DNA from: Kalaharituber pfeilii
Taxonomy: Eukaryota; Ascomycota; Pezizomycetes; Pezizales; Pezizaceae
DNA length: 64,000 bases
Direction: 5' to 3'
Assembly: GCA_015179045.1 (NCBI GenBank)
Contig: WHUZ01000046.1
Span: 62,001-126,000 of the forward strand
The position numbers and the translations under genes are program-made. Every line of letters begins with the position of its first letter. Position 1 is the first letter of the stretch. The notes under the pieces were generated by a model. The model was not told the DNA's origin. It was given only the letters and a program-made list of their open reading frames with translations, and made no database searches. This document shows positions 42,700-52,809 of this stretch, one piece after another.

Positions 42700-43145
42700 C
42701 TTTTAGATCATTCTACTTCATCTCACGGCGGCGGGTCGAGGCTGCCACATCTGCCAAATTAAGCTAATTCCGCATCTTCTTGCGCCTCGGGGCGGGCATG
42801 CCATACGTATCAAATTCAGCTCATTCTCCCTCATCTCATGCCTCGGATGGGGCCTAGCACACGCGTTAATTGAGCTCATTCTACCTGATCTCGCACTGTC
42901 GGGTCGTACGTGCCATACCTGTCGAATGCAGCTCATTGCACCTCATCTTGCACCGTCGGGTCGGGCCGGCCGTACCTGTCAAATTCAGCTCATTCTGCAT
43001 CATCTCGTGCGGCAGGGTGGGCCCGCCATGCCTGTCAAGCTCAGCTCATCCTGCCTCACCGCATCCTGCCTCACCGCATGCCGTCGGATAGGGCCTGCCA
43101 ATCCTGTCAAATTCAGCTCATTCTACCTCAGCTCGTTCTGCATCT
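42700..43145. repeat. Diverged ~60-bp satellite array, locus 2
   Basis: About seven units of GGCCTGCCATACCTGTCAAA, TTCAGCTCATTCTGCCTCAT, CTCGCNCCGTCGGGTCG. Same unit family as 23830-24580 but more GC-rich and better preserved. A LINE begins where the array ends. Confidence 0.8.
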
Positions 43146-45400
43146 TACGCCAAAATAGACATTCTTTCCATAGGAAAGAGTTGGAGAGCACCAGGAGGAG
43201 GCACGACGTTCTACCCGGCATTTTCCACAGTCCACACACTGACGAAAGACAGAAAGATCGCAGCATACGTGAGGAAAGACAAAATACACAACATCAAGAC
43301 GACCGGAAAAGACAACCACGTGACGATACAGATAACTGACAGAAGGGTCACCGGGGTATACTGGAATAAAGACGTCAACATCAAAAAGGAACTCGGGGAC
43401 ATAGGACTAACAGACATATTAATAGGGGACTGCAATAGCCATCATAAGAAATGGTCCCCAAAACAGGACCAGAGAGGCGTCACCCTGAGAGGCACACTCC
43501 GCAGGGCTTGCGACAACAAATAGGCAGAGACACCATCACCTGGGCCCGCACGGTAGACGGACACCTAAGGACCGCTCTGTGAGACCTGGTATTCACGAGA
43601 CCCGGAGAATGGAACACAGGATTGACATGGATTGCCGGATCCGATCACGCGATGATCTACGGCGAACTACCCACCGCAACAGGAGCGGACAGCAAGTCCA
43701 TATTAGTAACAAACTGGGACAAGTGGGAGAAGTTTGTGGAAAAGCAGGGGGACTTTTTTTTTTTTTTTTTTTTTTCTTTCACATGACCCCGCGTGCAGCT
43801 GTTCGCCAAGGCAGGGCAAGTAGGGGGACGGAACCTTGGCAGAAGGGGTTGATGCATATGAAATGCTATGCGAGTTCGCAAGCAAATTCACGAAACCGGT
43901 CCGAATCACTCAAAGGACTAAACGCTGGTTCGACAAGGAGGTGAAAGAGGCACGAAGAATGACAAGAGCAATGTTCTGGCAATACTGAGAAGAAACAGCG
44001 GCGCCTCAAACGCGGCCAGAACCAGGGCAAGGAGGATCCTGAGAGACATAATAAGAGAAAAGAAGAAGGAATATTGGGAGAACCTCCTCGAAGAAGAAAG
44101 AATAAGCTCGCCATGGGACCTATTCCGAATTGCCAGGGACCCCTTCCGACAACAGGAACTCATAGGAATTTCTGGCACCAACACTCGCCGAAATGCTGAT
44201 CAAGTGTAATTTCATCACTAAAGAACAGGGCAGCATAAATCCCATCGTACCAACGGGGCTCACGATGTACAGAGAACTCGCCCGGAAGGCAATAGACAGA
44301 GCCCTCACGAAGACTAAATCTAGATCCGCACCAGGTCTAATGGCATACAATATGGTCTCTTGAAACTCCTGCAAGGCACAACGCTATGGAATGCCGTATG
44401 GGAAAGAATCGTGGATTACATCAACGGCGACTATGATTTCGCCAGGGGATTTGACGTGGTCATGATTCTAAAGAAGGGGAAGCCAAGAGAATAGCCTAGC
44501 AGCTGGAGACTGGCCACTCTCCTCAACACGGTCGTCAAACTAGGATAGAATGTCGTAGCCTGGAACGATGGCAATACATCGTGGCACGGGCTATTACTGG
44601 TACACCATGGGGAACGAGGCAAGACCTGGTCGAAGGACTGGCAAACCTGGAATTGATCCAGACATTCGTAGACGGAGAATGCATCATGGTAGAAGCCAGA
44701 GCCCTATGGTACCGGGATGAATGCCTCAGCAGGGAACAACAAGACCACCGATACCTGAGAAGATCTCTAGGACACCCCCCCCCCTCCCGCTGGCAGTACT
44801 TCCCACCCTTCCAAGGAACACTGATAAGGAAGAATGGGAAAGGACCGTCGCCACCGCGGAAGACGAAGGATGGAATAGCTTCTACACTGATGGAAGCCGG
44901 ATTAATGATATCACAGGCGCGGGATCATTTTACGGCGGGGAACGGTCTTCCATATATTTAGGTACCCAGAGCACCGTTAATGACGCGGAACTAATAGCCA
45001 TGAGCGAGGCGTTAACCCACCAAGAAGGGGAACTCCTGAAAGTGTCCGACTCAAAAGCAGCCATAAATAAACTACTAAGGATCGCTAGTGGCGAACTGAC
45101 CTACAAGGGCGCCGCCCAGCTGGTACGAGAAAGATGGGAGGAGAGGGCCAACCGAGGCGACCTGGATGGTGCGGTACTATGGGTGAAAGGACCCGTGGAC
45201 GTCAAAGGCAACACCAAAGCCGATAAGGTTGCAAAGATCGGAGTTTTCCTCCAATACTAGGACGAGATCGTCGCCGAGGTAGGCATAAGACAATCCGCAA
45301 GGTCACGGAGAGCCGAAGAACAGAACAGACTAAACCTCGACTACAGACCATTTCAATGACTGGGCCGAAGGGTAGCCACGCTGGCTGGAATCCTCATCGC
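43146..45400 (+). pseudogene. LINE type A ORF2 pseudogene, RT catalytic core deleted
   Basis: The endonuclease part shows RAPGGGTTFYPAF, ILIGDCNSHHKKW (near 43415-43455) and, after a stop at 43521-43523, WIAGSDHAMIYGEL with the catalytic SDH (43630-43672). The linker is ARRILRDIIREKKKEYWENL (44025-44085). RT N-terminus: GIQYGLLKLL, DYINGDYDFARGFDVVMILK (44416-44475), then a join near 44555 from KLG..NVVA directly to ERWQYIVARAITGTPWGTRQ. This removes about 700 bp including PQGSP and YxDD. RNase H (44870-45260) keeps YTDGS, NDAELIAMSEAL and VSDSKAAI but reads GNTKADKVA, and ends at a TAG (45258-45260). Several stops and frameshifts. Inactive. Confidence 0.85.
43754..43821 (-). mobile_element. 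Type B LINE tail micro-insertion (68 bp)
   Basis: PolyT, then CTTTCACATGACCCCGCGTG and CAGCTGTTCGCCAAGGCAGG. TSD AGGGGGAC (43746-43753 and 43822-43829), extendable to 11 bp with one difference. It lies inside the LINE ORF2 pseudogene. Confidence 0.9.
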
Positions 45401-45406
45401 CATAGC

Positions 45407-45750
45407 TAGTGAGCGGCACGAGCTAGCTCGAGCCGAGCTGGAGGGTGAGATCGAGCCAGCTCGTGCGTAAGTGAGCTCGGCTCGAGCCTGGATTGATTAT
45501 ATACATAATATTGACAAACTAAACTAAACTAAGCTAATTTTCATCTTTCTCACTGCTAGCAGCTAAATTGTGCGTTTCGAAGTTGTTGGTAGGTCAGAAT
45601 GAGCTCCAAGTCTCTAATTATTACTATATTAGGTATTTACAGTTTATGAAACCTTGCACTGGCTAAGCATTTTAGCGAGCTGTCAAGAAAAACACAAGCA
45701 TGATCTTGGCTCGTTTGAGCTCGAGCTGGCTCGGCTCGTGCCGCTCACTA
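45407..45750. mobile_element. hAT-like MITE TAGTGAGC, copy B (344 bp)
   Basis: Ends TAGTGAGCGGCACGAGC and complement. Perfect 8-bp TSD GCCATAGC (45399-45406 and 45751-45758), which lies in a LINE type A tail. Arms shorter than in copy A. Confidence 0.95.
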
Positions 45751-45807
45751 GCCATAGCCCGTAGGGCGGCAAGCGATTAATGATATTAAAAAAAAAAAAA
45801 AAAAAAA

Positions 45808-46278
45808 CGACAATCAACCACGATAGCTAAGTGCATGGTACAAGGGCCCACCTCATAGCCCCCACTCTGTCATTTCCGCATTAATGACCGAGACCGGACA
45901 TTACTGCGGTACATCTTAGCTATCCATGGGGATTATGAAGAAGGACATATGCAGATATAGGGCAGAAATTGCAGACAAGACTACAGGCCACATATATGAT
46001 ATCTGTCATGACACTTGACTATTGAGATCGCCAGACCTCGTTAATTCCGCCAGCTCCAGATACCGGTATCCTGTGCAAGACAGTGGACGCTGTTGAGCCT
46101 TCATTACACCATTGATGTAACTACATTATATACATGATGGGCCTTACTGCATGTCCCTCAACCCTTGCACACGACTGATATAAAAAAACTCTGTATTATG
46201 CTCATCTATCAATTATTTATCACCGAATCACTATACCTACCGAGATGAATAAGGGGGACCCAACACCCTGATTTTCAT
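45808..46278. other. Downstream flank of the terpene synthase
   Basis: No transposon sequence was recognised. It should contain the 3' UTR and polyadenylation site of the minus-strand gene; no clear signal picked out. Confidence 0.4.
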
Positions 46279-47797
46279 TCAGAAATTGTATCTCTTCGTT
46301 TCAGCGCTCCACTTCTTATTCCCCTCCAACAACTTCTGCAATCCCAAAATATATTCAACCACGTTTGCTCCGTCACCGTCCCCCTCCCTTTCAGCCTCTC
46401 GTGCCACATGCAATAACTCTGCCAGTCTCGTTTCAAGTTCCTCGCACATGGCGCTCGCTACTCTTCTAGCACTCTCCGTACCCATGTCGAGTTCCCGTGC
46501 CAGAATTGGAATTGCGGAAACGATCGCCCCCCCTTCACGGTGCGTAGGATACTGCGCGGCATAGAGTTCTTTTGGCCAACTGTATATGTCGTTCATGAGT
46601 GAGAAGTGGTTGGCACCGATGCGATTTATGAGGGCGAGGAATGCTGGATAGTATAGTGTAGCTGTGGCGGTCACGGACGAGAATATCTTGCCAAAATGCG
46701 GCGCAGGGATCCTGTAGATCGTGGGGTGTGTATGTGGCGGAAGATGGAGATTTTGGACGAAGAGCATCAGAGCACAGAGCCAGCTGGTACACATATTTAT
46801 CATTAGCCGAAGGAAACGGATATTGGGTAACGAACGGTGGTTTTCCGCATGCACTAATCAGAGCAGATCTGGCTAGACTGTGTACAAACTCACCCGAAGC
46901 CAACATCTTTCTCCCTGAAATCAAGATAATCCTCTAGCGTTTTCCCCACTATCATTGTCCTTTTCTGGTCCGCCTGTACCCGCAGCGCCCCTGCAAATTC
47001 ACGCAACAATCGCAATGCAAGCTCCCTGTCGCAAGCAAGCATATCATTGAATAGCTCGTGGGCCATCACTTGGTAAGGGTCATTGACATCAGGCTGGGCA
47101 TCGTCGCCAGTGCACAATTTGGACAGAGAATGGACGAGGGCAGAACAGGAAGCGGGGGAGCTGTGGTCAATTGCATCTGCAACATGTCAGCACACTTGTA
47201 CAATATGCGATTATGAAGCGATCATGCGAAAAGGGGTCGATTACCATCAACCAAGACGCTGAAAATAATCATACGGCAAGCAAATTCTATTCGATCGTTC
47301 AGGGCAGCTGGATATCCTAAACATGCTACGCGTGCAAATCCTGCCGCCAAGAATCGTTCACGGTGGGATTCGCTTGCGAAAGGCCATGTTCCCAGCATGG
47401 TAGCTTCGACATACGGAATTATAGTGGCTGCTTGCGGATGTATAGAAGGTCTGGATTCCCAAAGGGGTTTTATGCCATTGGTAGAGATTAAGCTGGTAGA
47501 GGAAATGGTAGTCGCGTAGGTGTTAATTTCCCTCCTTATCTCATGTGGGATGAGTGAAATTGAAGCAACGTTTCTCCCGACTAAGCGTGAACTATGCCGA
47601 GATGCTGTATGATTCCTGCACCAGGTTTCCCTCCAGGTATCCTTGGTTGCCGAAGGCAGGGGTTTCGTCACGTTGTTTGACTTCAGAAGTCTTACAGCCC
47701 CTCTGGCCAATATTTTTGCAGCAGGTCTTTTGAATGGATTCATGTGTTCCTGTAGTATTGTAAGAAAGAAGGGTGAGGATCTGGTGAGCACTATCAA
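46279..47797 (-). CDS. Class I terpene synthase (sesquiterpene-cyclase type), three exons
   Basis: Ionises a prenyl diphosphate (probably farnesyl diphosphate) and cyclises it. Exons: 47797-47245, 47176-46894, 46783-46279. Introns: 68 bp (GTAATC..GTTGCAG, CTGAC branch) and 110 bp (GTGAGT..TACCAG, GCTAAT branch). The product is 446 aa (428 if the in-frame MNPFKRP start is used). N-terminal landmark PSIHPQAATIIPYVEATMLG. Metal-binding DDAID (residues 184-188) is formed only by splicing, because intron 1 cuts the second Asp codon. The YLDFREKDVGF pyrophosphate-sensor-like motif is at about 268-278. The second metal motif is NDIYSWPKE (343-351). The C-terminal WSAETKRY includes the RY pair (443-444). 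DDxxD to NSE is about 159 residues, longer than the usual 130-145, so a further in-frame intron may lie near 46600-46700. No membrane segment or signal peptide. The product is unknown. No other biosynthetic gene is in the window. Confidence 0.85.
46784..46893 (-). other. Intron 2 of the terpene synthase
   Basis: 110 bp, phase 2, GTGAGTTTGT..GTGTACCAG. It joins DVGFG to WLCALMLFVQNLHLP. Confidence 0.8.
47177..47244 (-). other. Intron 1 of the terpene synthase, splitting the DDxxD motif
   Basis: 68 bp, phase 1. It separates GTT GAT G from AT GCA ATT GAC, i.e. the DD of DDAID. Branch-like CTGAC lies 9 bases before the CAG acceptor. Confidence 0.88.
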
Positions 47798-48194
47798 GGG
47801 CCGTCTTTCAAAACAGGCAGTATATGTAGGGTTTGGTCAAACAGGGTCAATATCCCAAAATGCTAAATCAGCTGAAAAGGCAGAAGCTTAGGGATTTGTA
47901 AGGATCTGGTGAGCAATGTTCAGGCCCAGGTTTAGATGAGCGAGGTCAATGTTGTAATAATACCATACCAGCTGAATTTCAGCTGCGTCGAACTCTGTGG
48001 CTCGTTGGCATCCCTAGGTAGGCGCGACATGCATCCCAGCTGCTGACCCTTTTAATCTATATCCTGACCATCACACGCCTATATTAATGGTCCATAGAAT
48101 CTGGGGAAGTCACCTCGCACACATATGACACCGGCTTAGCAATACTATACTCCAGTAGTCATGACAGAAAGGGATCGGTAACTTTCCCTGCCCT
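47798..48194. other. Upstream region of the terpene synthase
   Basis: Probable promoter region of the minus-strand gene. No TATA box or binding site that I can support. A type A LINE tail lies about 400 bp upstream of the start codon. Confidence 0.4.
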
Positions 48195-48202
48195 GATGAC
48201 TA

Positions 48203-48258
48203 GTTTTTTTTTTTTTTTTTTTTTTACTCGCGTGCCGCCCTATGGGCTATGGCGAGGA
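48203..48258 (-). mobile_element. Type A LINE tail micro-insertion (56 bp)
   Basis: PolyT, then ACTCGCGTGCCGCCCTATGG and GCTATGGCGAGGA. TSD GATGACTA (48195-48202 and 48259-48266). The last TA of that TSD is also the target of the MITE that follows. Confidence 0.9.
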
Positions 48259-48266
48259 GATGACTA

Positions 48267-48440
48267 CAGGTGACCCTTGCTATAATGAAGCTCTTCTTAG
48301 TGAAAACGTGGCTATAGTGAATCGATGGGCGAGCTTCTTTGTCTACACAGGTAAAGACAGTGCCCTCGCTATAGTGAAAACTAGTTATAGTGAAGAAAAT
48401 CGGTCAGATTCTTGGCCTTCATTATAGCCAGGTTCACCTG
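48267..48440. mobile_element. Short TA-flanked pogo-like MITE (174 bp)
   Basis: Ends CAGGTGACCCTTGCTATAAT and near-complement (GTGAACC for GTGACCC). TSD TA (48265-48266 and 48441-48442). Contains CTATAGTGAA motifs as in the longer MITEs. Confidence 0.85.
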
Positions 48441-48483
48441 TAGTTGTAAGCGGAAAATGCACGTGGGTATCTATCGCGAAATA

Positions 48484-49081
48484 CAGTCAGACCTTGCTAT
48501 AATGAACGTCGCTATAGTGAAAACCTTGCTATAATGAAATCACACCAAATAGTGTAATAAAAAAAAATCTAGAGGAAGGTATTTTTGTCTACATACAAAT
48601 TGTTCTTGCTATAATGAAAAGAGGCTAATGAAATCCATAGAAACCCCCGTGCTGCTGCCTTGCCTCCGCGCACCAGTGATTCTTGAGCAGCGCAGACAAC
48701 AGCAACTATGTAGCTAAGCATTAGAGCTTGGTTTAAACCAAGGTGTGAGTGTCTGTTGTTTTTGGGTATTTTGCTGGTACGATTGCTATATCTTGACTGT
48801 TAGAGCCCTGGTCACGGATCTCAATCTACTATTGCCTTACTTTTACTCCCACTATCACTGCTTCTTACATTTCTATTCTATTCCTACTCATCACTACCAC
48901 CACCGTCCCATTCGAATTGATGTGGCTATTTTCTACTAGTAAGTCTGATTAGTAGCGAAGCTCAGGAACTCAGCTGCCAAGACTATATGACTAATTTGCC
49001 ACAATTTTCGATACCGAAAACCTTGCTATAGTGAAAACAAAAGGCCAAATTTTACATGTTCATTATAGCAAGGTCTGACTG
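48484..49081. mobile_element. TA-flanked MITE, pogo/Tigger-like, family 1 (598 bp)
   Basis: Ends CAGTCAGACCTTGCTATAAT and complement, TSD TA (48482-48483 and 49082-49083). Clearly related to 2153-2854 across its whole length (GTTTAAACCAAGGTGTGAGT phrase), with a shorter interior. Confidence 0.9.
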
Positions 49082-49083
49082 TA

Positions 49084-49870
49084 TGTTCAGCAGCTTTCCA
49101 ATTTGACCCCTTGTGTGTGGAAATTCCGGAGTGCACATGGTACGTCAAGCCAAGGGGTCGTTTATGTTATGAAGGTGCTACAAAGTGTAGGTGCTTTGCT
49201 ATCTCTCTATGTACTATATCCGATTATTTCCTATGTCCTAGCTCCGGCTCTGGCCAAGCCCTTGAATGACTAGTCATATAAGGCAAGAAACACAGCTTTT
49301 CAATTTAGCGTAGCGTCACACACACCTGCAGCGAAAAAAGTGGCTTAGGTTATAGGGTCAAATATTACAGCTTGAATCTCAGTTCTAAAGCGTCCGGGGT
49401 ACTTTAGGCTCTGGGGCCATTTCAGAAGTTTTGGAGAGTTTACGCATATGGAACAAGCACCAGAGTTTGCAACACGAGCAGGGGAGTTTCCCACCGGCAG
49501 ATGGATAATAGGCTAGGATGCGAAAATAGAGAATCTCTGTAGATGTCAACAAGCAATGGCATCATATGGTGAGCGGCGTGGTCTTGGAGTCTGTACTCAA
49601 CAATGCAGCCTATGCGCCCAGGGCGATCGATATACACATACTAATATATTATATGTATAGATAAACTACATGAATCTATTGAAGCCTCGTGTTCTTCAGC
49701 ATTTGCACGATTTACAGATTTTTTACAGAGGTTTGAAGCGGAGTGTGACTTTAGCAGCTGCTCCAAGTGGGGACAAAGTTGACTTAGATAAAGTGGACAA
49801 CGAGGCTCGCAAGCTCTATTACAGATTTACTTTCGAAGAGGTAGTTCGGCAAGAGTGACTCTTTTGAGTC
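49084..49870. other. Gene-free stretch
   Basis: No supported gene. A 62-codon frame at 49670-49858 is uncharacterised. Confidence 0.4.
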
Positions 49871-49942
49871 CAGTCCTATGGCATTATGGTCGGGACCTCT
49901 CGGGGCAGGCCAGACGGGCCTGCTCGGTTGCAGAGGTATCTA

Positions 49943-51099
49943 CTAGCCGAAAAAAAAAGTATCCAGACAGGGGATAAATGCATATCATGCGCTATAGTAG
50001 TTGGCATAAACTAGCATATTTTCGTATGCTTGGCTGTGGATGTTTTATGAGGCCAGTCCAAATTTCGTGGAAGTGTCCAATTTTTTTTATTATGTCAGAA
50101 GTATCCGGACAGCTGACATAATAAGTTTGGGACTTGTAACACCAATACCTATGTATCAGGACAAGGAAAATAGATATAAGTCCTCTATTAGGAATATAAA
50201 AATGGCACTGCAGGCAACCATGATACGTACAGGTTCAGGCATTATAATGATCAGAAATTACTATTCTGATAGATTCTACGATTTCGAGACTGCTCTTCAG
50301 GGCTTTTCTAGAAGCTTTTCCAAGGCCATTCCAAGAGCTGTTCCAGAGGCTGTTCGAGCTCAAACAGCCTTCGAAACAGCCTCCGAAACAGCCTCCGAAA
50401 CAACCTCCAAAACGGCCTCCGAAACGGCCTCCGAAGTAGCCTCCGGAACAACCTCTGGAACGACCTCCGGAATAGCCTCAGAACAGCCTCCGCAAAAGCT
50501 TCCGGAAAGGCCTCTGGAATAGGCTACAGAAGAGCACTGCAAGAGCAGTGAAAACAAGCAGTAGTGACCTACCTCCAGTGGCAGTACTCTCATCTGCACT
50601 TTATCACAACTTCAAGATTTGTAGCTGATGCATGTAAAGCTCTCAAAACTGCATTCTCAATGATGTCAGTGCATGTTGATTTCAATATCTTTATTATTGT
50701 AGATATTGTTTTATTGATAAAAGCTTTCTTGGGCTATTGGTATACGAATACCTCAATGTAGGCCACAATGGCTGCTCTTTTCTGGGGGGTTATTTCAGCA
50801 CCGATGAGAATATTGTTATGTTACTAAGAATGATACGTGAGTTTTTACCTGGACCTTTTTTGCCTACCGTTCTTGTATATACTACCTTGTTCTTGTGTTA
50901 TGTGTTTATTCTGCAGCTGGATAATAGGCCCAAATTCATTATGTCAGCTGTCCAGAATCTGACATAATAAAATTCGACAATCTACGAAATTGAACTAGTC
51001 TCATTAGTTATCCACTACGAACATATGTTAGTTTACACCAAATGCTGCATAGCGCATACATGCAATTATCCCCTGTCCGGATATTATTTTTTCGGCTAG
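49943..51099. mobile_element. TA-flanked element with long imperfect inverted repeats (1157 bp), Tc1/mariner-like
   Basis: Ends CTAGCCGAAAAAA and complement, flanked by TA (49941-49942 and 51100-51101). Inverted arms of about 150 bp are alignable (ATCCGGACAGGGGATAA, TATTATGTCAGA). AGTATCCGGACA-type ends are typical of Tc1/mariner relatives (inference). A frame at 50040-50522 covers the left arm and a 12-bp minisatellite and is not a recognisable transposase. Confidence 0.75.
50368..50520. repeat. 12-bp minisatellite (GCCTCCGAAACA)
   Basis: About 10-12 units with drift toward GCCTCTGGAACG/GCCTCCGGAATA. Inside the Tc1-like element. Confidence 0.8.
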
Positions 51100-51102
51100 T
51101 AC

Positions 51103-51247
51103 AGGGGACGGCACAGGTCTTCAGATCGTATACTACACTCAAGGTGTATGTATGTAGTCTATAAAACCAATAGGAATGTCTACATACCTCGTCTCTCACG
51201 CATATGCATAAGCCTGGCATGCAATCTGAAGACCTGTGCCGTCCCCT
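51103..51247. repeat. Palindromic MITE-like unit (145 bp)
   Basis: A 24-bp perfect inverted repeat, beginning AGGGGACGGCACAGGTCTTC, occupies 51103-51126 and 51224-51247. A second inner inverted pair (GTATGTAGTC / GTCTACATAC) makes most of the unit foldable. No TSD found. Confidence 0.7.
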
Positions 51248-51403
51248 CTGCAACTGGGCAGGCTAGTCTACAGTCCCCTGTCGATACCCCTGCATCCGGG
51301 CAGGCCAATCTGGCCTGCCTGGAGAGGTCCCACATTATGGTACTGATCTGATAGCTAGAATGATCGGGGTCTCTAATTACTCAATACCTACAATGAAACT
51401 GTC

Positions 51404-51461
51404 TCTTTTTTTTTTTTTTTTTATTTCATTACTCGCTTGCCGCCCTAAGGGCTATGGCAAG
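51404..51461 (-). mobile_element. Type A LINE tail micro-insertion (58 bp)
   Basis: T-rich tract, TTTCATTACTCGCTTGCCGC and CCTAAGGGCTATGGC. 12-bp TSD AATGAAACTGTC (51392-51403 and 51462-51473). Confidence 0.93.
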
Positions 51462-51627
51462 AATGAAACTGTCGAATAGAGTGGTTGAACATGCGCTACG
51501 GACTTGTATATTACTTGTACATCTTGATTGTCCAAACCGACAATTGCCTAGGTTGAAAGATTTTGGCTAGTATCTAAGCACCTCTGCGCTGATTTAGGGT
51601 TCCCGACTACTGTGTTTCACCATATCT

Positions 51628-51663
51628 TCTTGCCATAGCCTATAGGGCGGCAAGCAAGTAATG

Positions 51664-51696
<33 letters not shown>
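51628..51696 (+). mobile_element. Type A LINE tail micro-insertion (69 bp)
   Basis: CTTGCCATAGCCTATAGGGC, GGCAAGCAAGTAATGATATT, polyA. TSD TCACCATATCT (51617-51627) and TCACCACATCT (51697-51707), one difference. Opposite orientation to its neighbour 170 bp away. Confidence 0.9.
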
Positions 51697-51699
<3 letters not shown>

Positions 51700-51707
51700 C
51701 CACATCT

Positions 51708-52487
51708 CGACGCACACCACAATTCGATGCACTTTCCCACCAAAACTAGCCACGCAGAAGAGCGTGTACCTCAACCACTAGAGCAGAATTTTGTAAGCGC
51801 TATTTAGAGAAACTAAACAAATACTTGTTCTTCATGTTTAGCATGTCTGCCTGCTCAAAGCAAGCATTCTCAAGGAATTATGGCACCGTGAAATTTGTAA
51901 CAATGTCTTGGCATGTATTTGTATGGGATTCTCATACAATGTTTCAGCGGACTGAACATACTACTCTTTGTTAGCACTATCACACCAATGGCAATTGTAT
52001 TGTGATCAAAGGGCCCCCCCTAGTTGTATATTGATTCACTTAATTTTATTCAGTCCATTTTGATATATTGCAAAATTGGCATACTGATATATATTTTCAG
52101 GTACTCTTCCGATACTATTCATATGCAATATTTCTATGAGAATGAAAATATTTTAAACAGCTCAACAATTACTTCAAGGACTATGTTAATGCTATTCATG
52201 TATATTTCCATAGTCATAGGTTATTTAAATAAAATGTTTAAATATTTTTTATCGAATTAATTGCAGGTGCAGTGGGTAGATTTCCATATCTGCAATTTTA
52301 CTACAAAAATATATACCAAGACTTATGTGAAAATGTGCAGAGATATAATTCATTCATAACTACCTTTTTTTTAAAAGTAGAGATGTGGGACCTGAAGAAT
52401 GATGCTTGCTTTAAGCCTCCTGAAAGGTGCATAGCAAGGTAGATTCTGTACATGGAGATATATAGCTTCTCAATCGCTCAGTTTTAA
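51708..52487. other. AT-rich gene-free stretch
   Basis: Low-GC sequence with no supported gene or repeat. Confidence 0.4.
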
Positions 52488-52500
52488 TAGGAAAGTGCAT

Positions 52501-52778
52501 GGTGGGGCGACATGGAAAAGAATTGGAAGAGAAAGGCGGAGAATGGGGAGGAGTATGACGTTTTGGAGAATTTCTTCGCTGGGGTCAAGTTCTAGAAGGT
52601 AGGAGAATGCGGGGTCAGGTTCTAGAAGCTAGGAGAGCGGGGGCGACGGCGCGTGGGGGCCATGTACGTAGAGAGTTAGCCTGTCTCCGGGCTATGAGGG
52701 CTTGCCCAGGGACCCTGCCATGGCCAAGTGCTACAAGCGGGGTTATGTGATTAAAAAAAAAAAAAAAAAAAAAAAAAA
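52501..52778 (+). pseudogene. Type B LINE 3' fragment (278 bp)
   Basis: 13-bp TSD TAGGAAAGTGCAT (52488-52500 and 52779-52791). It encodes the end of ORF2 (EEYDVLENFFAGVKF, stop at about 52594), matching the end of the LINE at 21109. The 3' UTR has a duplicated GGTCA(A/G)GTTCTAGAAG phrase, then the type B end with hairpin GGGCTTGCCC and polyA. Confidence 0.9.
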
Positions 52779-52809
52779 TAGGAAAGTGCATCGAATTGTG
52801 GTATGCATC

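Larger units (their letters stand above)
43146..45807 (+). mobile_element. Type A LINE with internal deletions and two later insertions
   Basis: In order: an endonuclease part, linker and early RT, a deletion of the RT core, RNase H, then an abrupt jump from TLAGIL to a type A tail (45751-45807). A type B tail inserted at 43754-43821 and a hAT-like MITE at 45407-45750. The MITE TSD (GCCATAGC) is part of the LINE tail itself, which shows the order of events. Confidence 0.85.
49875..51350. repeat. Outer inverted repeats around the Tc1-like element
   Basis: GGGACCTCTCGGGGCAGGCC (49889 region) is inverted at about 51310-51335 (GGCCTGCCTGGAGAGGTCCC), and flanking CATTATGGTC/CATTATGGTA phrases also match. 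The Tc1-like element therefore sits inside, or near one arm of, an older inverted-repeat element. Its ends and TSD are unresolved. Confidence 0.55.

Noticed and set aside
50040..50522. 160-codon frame as a transposase
   Set aside because: Covers the terminal arm and a minisatellite; no DDE/D motif or DNA-binding domain.
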